DNA of 64,000 nt from Silurus meridionalis (Eukaryota; Chordata; Actinopteri; Siluriformes; Siluridae). Under the pieces are notes generated by a model. That model had not been told where the DNA came from and ran no database searches. It saw only the letters and a program-made list of their open reading frames with translations. The stretch covers positions 30,742,362 to 30,806,361 of the forward strand of contig NC_060886.1 of NCBI RefSeq assembly GCF_014805685.1. The letters run 5' to 3'. Positions 33,175 to 44,507 of the stretch are shown here, piece after piece; the stretch's first letter is position 1; every line of letters begins with the position of its first letter. The translations under genes and the position numbers were made by a program.

Positions 33175-34845
33175 CAATGATTGATCAGCAAGATAATGTT
33201 TTCAGAATGACATGAATCGCAGCTCTTTTTTAACACAAAACAACGCAATAAAAAGGCTGAGCGCCGAATCTGCTGACGCTCTGAAACGGAAAAACACGAA
33301 ACCGCTTTCGGAAAAAAATATCCACGTTCGGCTTTATGGTGTAACAGCTCAATTGTAGGCCAATACAATTATACGCAATTACACTTCAATCTGAGAACGA
33401 GCACATTTGACGGCGGCGTGATATAAAGAAGACCACACACGTGTACACACACACACACACACTTTGGTGCTTGAACCATTAAAAAGCCCTAAAGTGTATG
33501 AAGCTTGTTTAATCAGATGCAGCACACAGGCTAGTTGAAACGTTAACTAGCTTTCATAAAACGTTTTTTTTCCCCCTCTCGATGCTATGTCACGTTTCTG
33601 GTAAGATTCAAAGCTACAAAAATATGCATGGAGGTAATTCTGTGTGTGGGACTTGTACTGCGCTCCTGAGTTCAGCTGTTTTACTCAAAGAAATGGAATA
33701 TGAATTAAAAAGGCGTACACGTGTGCTCGCCGTGAAGCCAGACGTGTCAGCTGTTTTCCTAATCGAGCTCTCTTTTTAAAAAGCTCTGCCTTGTGTTTAG
33801 TCACAAAACAGCCGTGTCAGTCAAGGGGGGATAACGTACAAGGCCCCAGTCTCTGCTTCGTCTACACACACCAGCACCTCCAGGAAAAATAAATACCAGC
33901 TTCCAGAACAGAGCCTGTGTCTTCTGAAAGCCGAGTTTGAGGATCTTTCTTTAGAAACTCTTCTTTCTTTGGCAATTAATCCAGCAGTGTGTACAAGCTC
34001 AACCACCCAAGTGTCAGAATTGGACCGTCTGGATCAGCAAGATCTTCTCTGCTGGACTAACCAGAATCACTGACCAGTGTTTTCATCTAGTTTTCTCCAT
34101 AGACATGTTTGAAATGATCCCCAATACTCCACTCTCTTTATTTCATAGCTTTTCTACAAGTAGTGTATTTACATTGGCATTTCTATCCAATCAGATTTCT
34201 GCCATCACATCACATGACTGGCTCTTGTACAGTAAAATCCATGATGCTGTGGATTTAAGCAGTCAGATTGCAATTAGCCGACATTGGAGCCATCTAGCAG
34301 GCGTACAATAACATCGTCATTTTCACCTTTTTTGATTAGATGGTCAGAATAGCTGTTTTTTTTTGCTGACAGATGAGAAGAAACCAATTTGGTCACACAT
34401 TTACAAGACGGAGTTTTTAGGCAAATCTGGACGTCATGAGAAAATGACAGTTGTTCAGCTTTTTCATAAATCGTTTATACTTTTGCGCTTTTTTGCACAA
34501 AAAAAGAAGAATTTACCTTCATTTCAAATCCCCAGGAAAACCCAAATACACAAAAAAACTTCAGGAAACCCCGGGGTGATGTGATGAGGTGAATATCAGT
34601 GCTTCTGCTGGAGATGATGTTTGTGGAGGTGCAGTTGTGGCTCCAGTGAAAGGAGAAAGTGTTGAATTGTGTTCATTGGGTTTCTTGCTTTAGTGATGTT
34701 CATTCTGACTGTATGAGATCCTGTGTGTGATGCAGCTCTGATCTACTGCACTTCTCTATTATAGAAGTATAATAGATGATGGGATTAAGAGGTGGATTGA
34801 TTCAGGTAGAACATTACTTGAAGGCCTGGGGTGAAATGCACGGCC
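33175..34845. other. Non-coding stretch, nothing firm
   Basis: A short CA run sits at 33444-33462. Frames at 33582-33779, 33821-34006 and 34363-34584 show no domains. Confidence 0.45.
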
Positions 34846-34847
34846 TG

Positions 34848-34848
<1 letters not shown>

Positions 34849-34887
<39 letters not shown>
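34849..34887 (+). repeat. (CA)n microsatellite
   Basis: About 19 units. First of five arrays within 670 bases. Confidence 0.95.
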
Positions 34888-34969
34888 CCAAAACAAACTT
34901 TGGCAATTAATTTTGGCGAAAATAAAAAAATAAATAAGCTAATTTCTTTCCTCTGTCCTGGTCTCTTTC

Positions 34970-34972
<3 letters not shown>

Positions 34973-35019
<47 letters not shown>
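34973..35019 (+). repeat. (GT)n microsatellite
   Basis: About 23 units, inverted relative to the array 85 bases upstream. Confidence 0.95.
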
Positions 35020-35021
<2 letters not shown>

Positions 35022-35142
35022 TCTGAGATCGCCTGATTGTGCTAATTGCTTTAGTTGCCACACTAAGCCAGGCTCTTTTAGACAAGTTCTGGCACAGAAA
35101 ACTTTAATTGAGGTTTAAACCCTCTTTCTCATTTAATGTGAA

Positions 35143-35197
<55 letters not shown>
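35143..35197 (+). repeat. (CA)n microsatellite
   Basis: About 27 units. Confidence 0.95.
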
Positions 35198-35306
35198 CAG
35201 CTCCAGATGCTACCCTAAATAAGGCTAGCTCACTGCTCTCCTGTGATCTTAATCATACAACCTGCATTAACTGAATTGACTTGAATGAGAAGCGAACCTA
35301 CACTCA

Positions 35307-35307
<1 letters not shown>

Positions 35308-35369
<62 letters not shown>
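35308..35369 (+). repeat. (CA)n microsatellite, long
   Basis: About 30 units. Confidence 0.95.
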
Positions 35370-35371
<2 letters not shown>

Positions 35372-35463
35372 ATTCAAGTGTTATAAACCATTATTTGCCC
35401 ATTTTCCAGTCTTTTGTTTTGCGTTCACAAGCTCTTTTGAAACATCAGGTTGTGATACCCAGG

Positions 35464-35466
<3 letters not shown>

Positions 35467-35511
<45 letters not shown>
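35467..35511 (+). repeat. (GT)n microsatellite
   Basis: About 22 units. Confidence 0.95.
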
Positions 35512-35513
<2 letters not shown>

Positions 35514-35784
35514 CAAGAATGAGCAAAGGGCATGATCAAAACACATTATGTAGATGGCTTTGAATCTCATCTTTATTTTAAAGCATGCAGGTTTTAAAGT
35601 GCAGGGATTTAAAAACGGACGGATTTAAAACCCGATATTGAGAACGAATGTAAAACCTGACCTGTTCTCCTGCAGAACAAAGAACTTGATGTTTATCAAG
35701 TCATTCTGAGCGGTAATAAAGAAAGCTAAATGGTAATTTTTATTTTATTTTCCAGGACCTTCTAAAAAAATGATTAAGAGCTAA

Positions 35785-35950
35785 AGGGCCCTCGTCATCA
35801 TCGTCATCGTCGTCATCATCATCATCAAGATCAGATAAAGATGATCATCATCTTAATACTGTTCCTTAATCCCAAACATGACCAATAAGAGCTGAGGTTC
35901 ATCATCAACTTCATCATCACCATTACCATCAAACTTCATCATCAGCAGCA
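35785..35950 (+). repeat. Degenerate (CAT)n region
   Basis: Clusters of CAT/CGT triplets at 35790-35828, 35845-35855 and 35900-35945, separated by unique sequence. Confidence 0.8.
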
Positions 35951-35954
35951 TGAG

Positions 35955-36560
35955 GAGGGCCGAAGCCTTTGCTGGAGTTCGGAGGTTCAACAGAGGTTCA
36001 TCTGAGGTTTCTCATCCAGCTGAAAGAAGTGAGTGCGTGTCTCCTTCACCTCCTTTTGATCCCGATATCTCTCACATTCGCGCCTTTCGCTGCCTTCCTG
36101 CCTCAGACGCTTCTCATGGGCCCTTTCACCTCACTATCGCACGTCTCAATTTAGAAAAACACACTCACATTGACGTGTACACACTGACGTTCGCCCGAAC
36201 ACGTCTGAAGGTGTTGATGAAACACGTTTTGAGTTTATTATTTCTGCCTGTAACTGAAATAGCATTTTTTTTTTTTGCACTGTGAGAAAAGAAATCGTTC
36301 AGTTTGAATGAATCAACACCTTCTCGCTAAATTTACATACCAGCACAACTTTTTCTTATTTCAAAACATTTCTCCAACAATTTACACGTAGATTTCTATC
36401 GAGTTTTTTTTGCTGGACTTGATAATCATTTGCTCGGATCATCTCACTGCTCATCACTGATGATGAATGAATCCAGATTTAAATGGCATTAATTTGAAAT
36501 AAGATTATAACAGATCTTCTCCTGCACACACTGAATATAAATAACAATATATTAACATTA
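35955..36560. other. Non-coding stretch, nothing recognised
   Basis: The 111-codon frame at 35950-36285 has no domain and no splice context. Confidence 0.4.
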
Positions 36561-36563
36561 ATC

Positions 36564-37267
36564 CAGCGGTGGATGAAGAACACAAACCATGTATTTCAGT
36601 GGAACCACTCGGTAAAATGTGACTCCAGTAAAAGCGTCCCTTTAAACTTTCATTTGAGTAAAAGTACAAAAGTTTTTGCCTTCAAATGTACTCAAGTGTC
36701 CAAAGTAGTGATTTATTATAACTATAATGTTCCTGTTTTCATTTTTATCACAAGATTCTTCACATAATCACCTCAGTTTATGTGAAAAGACTCAAATGTG
36801 ACTCTCAGCACACTGATCTATTAATAGAATGATAATGACTCAAACACTGATTTCTATTAAATTGTATTCCTTTTTAACTACTTAGGGGAAAAAAAACGTG
36901 TAAACAAGGTCACGTGTGTTGTGTCGAGTTTGAGTCTGGAGTTTCTTCATCATTTATTCCTCTCTTAATGTTCTGTTTGATGTTGAACTGATGCTGAACT
37001 GTATGTTGGGGCGCCGATCAGAACACGTGTAAAACAGAGCGTGCGCTCGATCCTGATTGGTGACTCTCTGCGTGTTTCACCAGTTACGTTTTTATCCTCG
37101 TAAATAGAAAGAAAAGACTGATTTCACTAAATGTAGTCGAGTAAAAAGTCAAATATTTAAAGTGTAGTGAAGTTACAGTAAAAATCTCCCCAAATGGAAA
37201 CAGATACCTGAAAAAGCTACTTAAGCACAATAAATCACTATGTTTACTTCATTACGGTTCACCACTG
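36564..37267. mobile_element. hAT (Tol2-like) non-autonomous element, complete copy
   Basis: Left end CAGCGGTGGATGAAGAAC; right end, inverted, CAGTGGTGAACCGTAATGAA. Eight-base flanks CATTAATC (36556-36563) and GATTAATA (37268-37275) share the central six bases ATTAAT, fitting a decayed 8-bp hAT target duplication. Runs of AGTAAAAGTAC and ACTTAAG near the ends are Tol2-like. The 704 bases contain no transposase frame. Confidence 0.75.
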
Positions 37268-37455
37268 GATTAATAATTTAATTCCAAAATATCATTCCAT
37301 ACAATCCCAAAAATTTAGCTTTATTCTATTATCTGATTTTATTATTATCTAGTCTGATAGAATCTCAGTCTTGGCCTCAGATACTGTAAAAGTGCAGAAT
37401 GGACATGTTTAGTACGTCCCTGAGGTATCCATATGTCGGTTTTTATGGCCTTGCA

Positions 37456-37458
<3 letters not shown>

Positions 37459-37512
<54 letters not shown>
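37459..37512 (+). repeat. (GT)n microsatellite
   Basis: About 27 units. Confidence 0.95.
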
Positions 37513-37514
<2 letters not shown>

Positions 37515-37559
37515 CACCGTGCTGTTTGTTTTGTCTTCACGGTTCAGAATGATGTGCCC

Positions 37560-38095
37560 TCCTGAAGAGCGACCTCTGCTTTGCTTTGTCCAATATTGAC
37601 CATTCAAATCAACCCCAGATCTTTTCCCTCTCTCCTCTCATATCTCCCTCTTTATCTCTTTCCCACTCTCTTCCCCGCTGATAACACAGGCTAAGAGTGG
37701 TCCAAAGCCGTTCCTTTGGGTTTCCAGGGTCAAAATTCCTCCGCTAATACCTTCAGCCTTGCACCAACAGAGCCGAACCAGCGATCGCATATTTCTTTCT
37801 CTTTTTTTTCCCTTCACGGAAGAGGGGAGCAGACTTATTTACAGAGAGCGCAAATCCGATCCGCAGCTGGGACAAAGCAAACATGCGGATGGGTATCTGG
37901 ATTGGCCTGGACCGAAGGAAGGCGCCCCATGGGCACTTCCTATCAGACCAGAGCCAGAGCCGGCGGCCATCTTGGCTGAGGAGTTGCCAGGATCCTCTGG
38001 CGCAGGTTCAGGAGAGCGGGCATGGATGCCGGCGCGCGCTGGGCCGTCACGCCGATTAAGTGTGCTCAGTGTATCAGAGTCATTTTCATCACCTG
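37560..38095. other. GC-richer unique block, candidate regulatory or exonic DNA
   Basis: The GC- and CpG-richest part of the window, flanked by GT arrays on both sides. It holds GGCGGCCATCTTGGC at about 37960-37975, which includes a YY1-type CCAT core, and a long plus-strand frame covering 37759-38148 with proline- and glycine-rich content. I do not recognise the peptide and see no convincing acceptor, so I do not call a gene. Confidence 0.3.
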
Positions 38096-38099
38096 AGGG

Positions 38100-38103
<4 letters not shown>

Positions 38104-38141
<38 letters not shown>
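38104..38141 (+). repeat. (GT)n microsatellite
   Basis: About 18 units. Confidence 0.95.
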
Positions 38142-38142
<1 letters not shown>

Positions 38143-38449
38143 TGGTAAAGCATCTTTTTTAATCAGTCTTCTAATTCATTCTTATGCGCTACCCAAAAGT
38201 AAAATCATGAGTCGTTCTAATCGGTTCATTTCAATGTACTTGTATTATGTGGATTATTCATTGTTGAGTTCTTAAACTGGAAAGAATGTTTCCATCCTAA
38301 TTTCAGTCCAAATTCAGTACAGTACAGTTTGTACAGTGGATAGTTAGCTTTTGGCTCTCGTGCAATAGGGGATGAGTTTAATGAGAATTGGTTTATTGTT
38401 TCAGCTACAATCTAACAGTTACAATTCAGGCTCAATACATTACGTCCCC

Positions 38450-38885
38450 AAAATAAGACCTTCACGTTGCGAACTTTCAGAGATGCGAACAAACGTTTGA
38501 GTTGTGAGCTTTCTGCCGGATGTTGTCACATGCGTTTACCCTCTGCAGCAAGTGTTGTAACTCTTAACCAAGAGGTTTTAACTCTCCGCAGACCTGTGAG
38601 CTACTTCCACAATTTCTTTGCATCTTATAAGTTTGCAATGCAAAGGTTTGTTCACAACACAGTTCTACATCAACAAACAAGGACGAGGACATGTGAAGTC
38701 TGCTGTGACAATAAACAAGGCTAATAAGAATATTGAGTTATGAATATTTTCAACATTCTTTTTGTGCGTTTGTGTTTTTTTATGCATTACATTGTATATT
38801 TGTGTCAAATTGTGTAAACCTCACTCCGTTGGATTTACGGAAAAAAAAAACGAAAGTTTGGAACGGAACCTAGTTTGAAATCCGG
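38450..38885. mobile_element. Decayed Tigger-like transposon
   Basis: The left part has GCGAACTTTCAGAGATGCGA and the right part has GTTGGATTTACGG, then GGAACGGAACCTAGTTTG. These spaced CGAA/GGAACGGAA words resemble the ends of pogo/Tigger-type elements such as the one at 1-68. No transposase frame is left in about 440 bases. Confidence 0.4.
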
Positions 38886-38889
38886 ACAT

Positions 38890-39335
38890 TTATTTCCAAG
38901 TCACACTTCTTATAAAGACTGCTGATTGTCCAGAGTGATGTCCCTCTTGCAGACTCTGGTGATTGCTGCCTTCAACCAACTGAGTGTAATTCTACAGCAT
39001 ATATTCAATCTGAGCTGAACTTTGAAAAATGCTCCTGTCAGTAGACAAACTTCATGTGTGGTCCCAAACCCATGTGTGGTCCCAAAAGTTCTAATTGACT
39101 TTTGATTGGTAGTCATCACATATAAAGAAGACCCTGGAGCCACTACTGTAAATCTACCAAGATCGGTATAAATGTTGTAAGATATTTATCTGCTGAACAC
39201 CTCAGGCAGCACTGTCAGGATTATGCTGTTTGATGGACAATGTTTTCAGCACCTTACAGCATGAGCTGTTGGGTAAGAAACTCTCGTTGATGCAGGCAAT
39301 GAATCATCATCTCATGAATAATTAACTAACTAACT
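38890..39335. other. Non-coding stretch
   Basis: It holds a small tandem duplication of CATGTGTGGTCCCAAA at about 39053-39088. Otherwise nothing is recognised. Confidence 0.45.
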
Positions 39336-39344
39336 GGCAGACGA

Positions 39345-39565
39345 TGGTTGTATGACTGTAGTTGTGTGTCAGATATGGATATGGCACTGGTGCTCCTCAA
39401 GGGACCGCAGTGGCTCTTACTGTTCAGTCTGGAACATCGGGGTTTTAGGTACAACACAGTGTCATGCCATGTGCACAAGCTCTTTGATGAGGTTCAGGTG
39501 ATAGTTAAGGTGAGCAGGAGAAGGACTAGTGAGTCTTGCTGAGTGGTGTTTTCTTGAACAACTAC
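39345..39565 (+). mobile_element. LINE reverse transcriptase relic
   Basis: One frame reads GTGAPQGTAVAL, matching the PQG block of non-LTR reverse transcriptases. After a frame change FRYNTVSCHVHKLFDEVQVI aligns with the following block, where the catalytic FADD/SDD has become LFDE. Stops and frame changes show it is dead. Clade is not determined. Confidence 0.6.
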
Positions 39566-39569
39566 AGCT

Positions 39570-40065
39570 AAAAATTGGCAAAAAAAATAGAGATGGTGGT
39601 GGAGCTCTAGGCTCTGCCTGATGAACCAAATCCATCGAGCTATTAATACATAAAAAGGACTGAAGCCACTTCTACTAGAAGGTTATGGTAATTTGCACAT
39701 CACTTGTACTACCGCCTAGGTATAGCACATTCCTGTGCTGTTTTCTGTTTTCTCCAAAAATGGTAGCAGTGCAAAGGCTGTGGAGAAACCTGAGAAGCAG
39801 ATGAGGAGGGAAGGCCTACCCTGTTACAGGAGCCCAGCTGGATCCACTGCAGGCAGTTTGTCAAGAAAGAACACTCTGCAATCTGCTTATGAACAACAGC
39901 ACCACCATATATCCCCTACATAACACACTGGATAAACAGAGAAACACCTTCAGGAACATACAGATCATTCTAGATCACAGAAAACTACACTGTTTAATCA
40001 GTTGCCCTACTGTTACAGCAGTACTGATCTCCTACTGACCTCAAGTCAGAACCAGACTGGAGAAC
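39570..40065. other. Non-coding stretch, possible continuation of LINE relic
   Basis: Nothing aligns clearly. It ends at an ATT array that could have grown from a retroelement tail. Confidence 0.35.
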
Positions 40066-40067
40066 CT

Positions 40068-40113
40068 ATTATTATTATTATTATTATTATTATTGTTATT
40101 ATTATTATTATCA
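40068..40113 (+). repeat. (ATT)n microsatellite
   Basis: About 14 units with one GTT interruption. Confidence 0.95.
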
Positions 40114-40540
40114 ATATTATCGTGTGCTTCTGCTGTTCTTCTTCTTGAGTATCAGCGGTGCAGAATTAGAACTTCCTCATGGCAATGCATCCAGACATTC
40201 TTGTTCACATGCACAATAGCCAAGTGTCTCGTTTGCAAGTTTGTCTGCACTTATTTGTGGTATAGAGACAAGTGTCCCGATTTCTCTCACAGATTTTAAT
40301 TAGATCCCTCTTTTTTTCATTAAACTGACTTATTGTATTAATGGGTTTCAGTGAATTTATTATTATTTTGAACAATTTCTGTAATGCTGCATTTTCACTT
40401 GGAATTAGTGACCTTTCATTCCCTCCTTCCTTCCTTTCTTTCTTCCATTCAATTCACCCGCTTAACTATACCAATTAACTCAGACCATTGACAGATACTC
40501 CTACCCAGCAACATTTATTTATTGGCTGGCCCATGCATTC

Positions 40541-40602
40541 TTCAGTCCATCCATCCATCCATCCATCCATCCATCCATCCATCCATCCATCCATCCATCC
40601 AT
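40541..40602 (+). repeat. (CCAT)n microsatellite
   Basis: About 15 perfect units. Confidence 0.95.
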
Positions 40603-40609
40603 AACTGAT

Positions 40610-41255
40610 TGTTGTACTTTAACAAACCTTAGCCCTAACATGAAAAGTGAACGCTGACCATTAGAGGTATTTATTATACAGATCTTGATGATACAGTAGG
40701 AATCTTTAAGTGTCCACTGAAAAAAACCCACTTTCTGCTCCTGGAGACCCCTAAAAAAGATTCAGCTTTTTCAGCTAAAGCAGAGCAAAAGTGAAAGTAG
40801 AAAATATCACCACTGGAAAATCTGATTCACTGAAGGGGAAAAGGACATGGGATGTGAAAGATGAAATTCTCTGTAAAGTGAATTTCTCCCTTCATGCTGA
40901 CTTGATCTCGGTGAACTTTGACCTGTAAATGCACAAGCTATGGTTTTCTGAGTCCACAGAAGAACACGATGGGGGTGTAAGAGATCTTTAGGGCAGTAAA
41001 AAAAGGTGCAGCATTAATTATTAAGTAGCAGTTATACCAGAGATTCCCATATCCCCCATATTATCTTCTTACTGGAATTACAGTGTGGTTGTGGGGGTGG
41101 GGGAGAGGGTGGGGAATTGGTTGTAGTCATCCATTCATTTTCTTCAAACTCACACCACAATTTGTAATTTAATGGTTAGACTACATCCCTATCAAACTAA
41201 AGTCTGCTTACACCTGGATGGTCCTGAGTGGGTAAGAACTTAAATCTCCATTCTT
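40610..41255. other. Non-coding stretch, nothing recognised
   Basis: No family or exon-like signal. G-rich runs at 41090-41118. Confidence 0.45.
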
Positions 41256-41261
41256 CTGCCA

Positions 41262-41462
41262 TCTGTCTGTCTGTCCATCCATCCCTTCATTTATTAATCC
41301 ATCCTTTTACCCATCCATCCATATATCAATCCATACTTCCATCCATCAGTTCATTTATCCATCTTTTAGTCCATCCATCCGTCTGTATGTCTATTCATCC
41401 AGCAATCCATCCCTCTGTCCATCCATCCTTCTGTCTGTTGGTCTGTCCATCCATTCATCTAA
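41262..41462 (+). repeat. Degenerate CCAT/CTGT tetranucleotide tract
   Basis: Two hundred bases built from CCAT with frequent CTGT, TCAT and TTAT variants: an old, mutated array. Confidence 0.9.
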
Positions 41463-41575
41463 AGCTAATGGTGGTATGTTGATAGAAACTTACAACTTAA
41501 ATAAAATAAAAAATTTCCACTTTATGCTAATGGAGACACCTGGAACACTTCGATTTCCACTGTAATGGAGAGTGT

Positions 41576-41576
<1 letters not shown>

Positions 41577-41615
<39 letters not shown>
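41577..41615 (+). repeat. (GT)n microsatellite
   Basis: About 18 units. First of five arrays in 650 bases. Confidence 0.95.
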
Positions 41616-41617
<2 letters not shown>

Positions 41618-41703
41618 TTGTGGTTGTGTTTTATCTCTGAGACGCTAATAACCATGTATTCACAGTTTGGTTTTAATCAAAACAATGTGCTAGTTTTTTC
41701 CGC

Positions 41704-41706
<3 letters not shown>

Positions 41707-41752
<46 letters not shown>
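41707..41752 (+). repeat. (GT)n microsatellite
   Basis: About 22 units. Confidence 0.95.
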
Positions 41753-41756
<4 letters not shown>

Positions 41757-41939
41757 AACTCATCACCCTGAGAGCTCCACACGTCTGGCATTTGTTGTTA
41801 AAGAGCTCTTTAGTTTGTATCATTATTGTTATTTATTGGCACTTTTCTGTTGCAAAGTTTTCACAAGTTCTCTGAGTTTTCTTTGTGGAATGCAGCAGTT
41901 CAAAGTTATCCACTCAGGGCAAATTTCTGCTCTGCTCAG

Positions 41940-41941
<2 letters not shown>

Positions 41942-41987
<46 letters not shown>
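41942..41987 (+). repeat. (GT)n microsatellite
   Basis: About 22 units. Confidence 0.95.
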
Positions 41988-41990
<3 letters not shown>

Positions 41991-42062
41991 AATTTCATCA
42001 TGATGAATTATCTGGAGGTCTTAGCAGATGTGCAAAATGTGTCATCCTTTTTTCTCATGTCC

Positions 42063-42066
<4 letters not shown>

Positions 42067-42116
<50 letters not shown>
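42067..42116 (+). repeat. (CA)n microsatellite
   Basis: About 24 units, inverted relative to the array 80 bases upstream. Confidence 0.95.
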
Positions 42117-42119
<3 letters not shown>

Positions 42120-42180
42120 CAACACAGTCTTTCTCAGCACTTTATTAGTAGTTGTTTTGCTTTTTTCATTTATACCTCAA

Positions 42181-42183
<3 letters not shown>

Positions 42184-42220
<37 letters not shown>
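42184..42220 (+). repeat. (CA)n microsatellite
   Basis: About 18 units. Confidence 0.95.
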
Positions 42221-42222
<2 letters not shown>

Positions 42223-42234
42223 CCTTAATTAACA

Positions 42235-42465
42235 AACAGTTTGTTCAGGGGGGAAAAGCTCTTGCATATGGGAGTCAATTATGTAGTCAAAATCGCTGTC
42301 GAGTCCAATCTTGTTTTCAGAGTGATTCTCACCTGCTCTCCTCCCTCGTGTTATTAAAGCGAGGGAAAATAATGAACGTGTACGTCGGAGAATGCGCCCC
42401 TGGAGTGGATTTCAATTTGCGTTTCTTAAATTCGTTCGCTTATTCCAGCACAGTCTCTCTACACA
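42235..42465. other. Candidate conserved non-coding element
   Basis: Unique sequence with GGAGTCAATTATGTAGTCAA, TGTTATTAAAGCGAGGG and GTACGTCGGAGAATGCGCC. It starts directly after a CA array and is open on the plus strand, but the frame merges with the array. Confidence 0.3.
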
Positions 42466-42469
42466 AATA

Positions 42470-43060
42470 CATACGATTGGTTAAGGATAGGCTCGGGGTT
42501 AGTGCTTGCAGCATTTCTTTATCTTTTTTTTTTAATCTTTAAATTCGGTCTATATTTTTTTCCTTGCTAGCAAAACATATCTCAGGACTAGATCACATAA
42601 TGTCCTTCAATTAAAATCTAAATCCAGTATGTCGCTTGTTTCTTCGCTCCGCAACTAACCTCCATGTGAAGCATATTCATGGTACCAATAAACGTACAGT
42701 TCAGGACTGCTTGTTCTTCATAAAATGCTTCTCAAGACACCAATAAAAATACTGTCCAGGTTAGCAGTAAACAAACTTCTTTCTGTCTGGTAGAACGTTC
42801 GCCTTCACCTAGAGCAATGACGGATTGTATTGTTGAAGTTGATCTCGCACAGAATTTATACCGATTGCATTTGATATGTTTGCGATCACGTATTTTACTG
42901 GTGTTTTATTTGTATGAAGTTATGAAAGGTGGGAAATAACTGCAGATGATGAATTGACATCACACGAGCGTTTGATTTCAGAAACACTTCAACCATAATA
43001 TTTCTTAGTATCGTACTAACCATGGCATACAGTAGTAATGAAGTGCTGAACGGTTTTCCA
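42470..43060. other. Non-coding stretch, nothing recognised
   Basis: No family or exon-like signal. Confidence 0.45.
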
Positions 43061-43062
43061 TC

Positions 43063-43156
43063 TGTGTGTGTGTGTGTGTGTGTGTGTTCTGTTCATGCCT
43101 AACCTTTCTCCTGGAAATCAGTAATGCATCATTTGCAGGACTTCTATTTCCCTGAC

Positions 43157-43198
<42 letters not shown>
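43063..43198 (+). repeat. Two (GT)n arrays
   Basis: About 12 units at 43063-43088 and about 18 at 43160-43198, the second preceded by a GTGTATAT variant. Confidence 0.9.
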
Positions 43199-43199
<1 letters not shown>

Positions 43200-43200
<1 letters not shown>

Positions 43201-43680
43201 TCAAATGAAGTGGCCCCTGTCCTCCCCTTCTGTTTATTAGGGCGCTCAGAGGAGCAAGTGGAGGCGTCTCACCATAAATCCCGGCCAATAAATTGCTTTG
43301 TAAATAATTGAATAACGGAAGATTGCTCTTTTGCAAAAGAGCAGAAGGGAAGACGGGGCAAAAAGAGATTAGGGGAAGGCAAAGCCCGAGGCGGGTTGAG
43401 ATGTCGCGAGGCGAATCTCCTCCCCGATAAGGATAACGAATCCGTTATTAATTTGGAGCGAGGGAGAGATAGATGACTGAATATTCCCTAATCTGCTTGA
43501 GCAGAGACGCTGGACAGTAAAGGGGACATTTGCAAGAAAAGAAAGACAAAAGAAAAAAGTAACATGTATTTATGATCAATTTCTGGCGTTCCCGGGACGC
43601 CCGGCGATGTCGCTGAGAGATAAGTGCTTTTTCTCGCCTTCCTTCTTTTAACATTATCTCACTTTGATTTATGTCTCTTC
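43200..43680. other. Candidate conserved non-coding element, strongest looking
   Basis: Nearly 480 bases without repeat texture. It includes CCGGCCAATAAATTGCTTTG, TAAATAATTGAATAACGG, GATAACGAATCCGTTATTAA (CCGTTATT is the inverse of AATAACGG) and GATGTCGCGAGGCG. GCTCTTTTGCAAAAGAGC at 43325-43342 is a perfect 18-base palindrome. Retained CpGs and paired TAAT sites are typical of developmental enhancers. No coding signal. Confidence 0.4.
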
Positions 43681-44041
43681 AGCTCACTTTTTCTTTTTCT
43701 GCTACTTATTTTCGCTCTTTGAGTTTTCCGGTTGTCTTGTACTGACCTCGCTGACTTCGGATCCATTATCTCATTCTGTCTATCCTCTAACGCATGGTTG
43801 ACTGATACCTCTTCATGCCTCTTTGCTTTACTTCTTTCTGTCTTAGGCTCTCATTAGTAGTTCCAGTAACACTGGATTTCACAACAGGTAAAAGGCCACG
43901 CCCATTTTTGTCCTTATTGAAATGGTGTACCAAAGAATGACGCCGATGTCTCCAGTTTTACTCGACGGGAATTAAAAAGCGACATTAATATAAAGACAGA
44001 GAACAATACAAAAACTGGACACTACACACACCCTGATATTC

Positions 44042-44100
44042 TGTAAGGAAAAAAGTATCGGGACACCTGATTTTTCCAGCCGTCACCCTCTGCTGCCAAA
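44042..44100 (+). mobile_element. Tc1-like relic, 5' end fragment
   Basis: AAAAAGTATCGGGACACCTG then ATTTTTCCAGCCGTCA. Only the start of the recurrent family is present. Confidence 0.55.
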
Positions 44101-44507
44101 AGTGATTTGGACTTGTGCAGTGTTTGAGATGAAGTGCAGGTTCGAACAAATTCTGCCCCAAAAAAATCTTTTATTGCTTTTCTTTTCCACTTCTTTTCTT
44201 CATGGTTTCACCTTCTTTATCCTCTTGCTCGTCTTATCCTCTTTCTCGATATTGCATGACTGCTGTGAAGAGGAAGAGATGAAAAGCATTGCGCTGGATT
44301 TAACAACGAGTGACGGACAGGAATTCGGCCGTGTGGATCGAGCGTCACCTGATCTCATACGTCTCGCACCGCTGCTCAGAGGAGCAAAGTGAGGCAAAGA
44401 GAGCGAGAAAGAGAGAAAGAAGGGAGGGAAGGAACGTGAGAATGAAGAAGGGCCTGTGGATATGGGAGGTTGGAGAGGAAATGTAGATATGAGAGAAATC
44501 AAGGTGA

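Noticed and set aside
37759..38148. 129-codon frame as a protein-coding gene
   Set aside because: It runs into a GT array, lacks recognisable domains and has no splice acceptor that I could defend. Kept only as a GC-rich candidate block.
39240..39265. REST/RE1-like site (TTCAGCACC followed by ACAGC)
   Set aside because: The spacing between half-sites is two bases short of the canonical element and the right half is incomplete.
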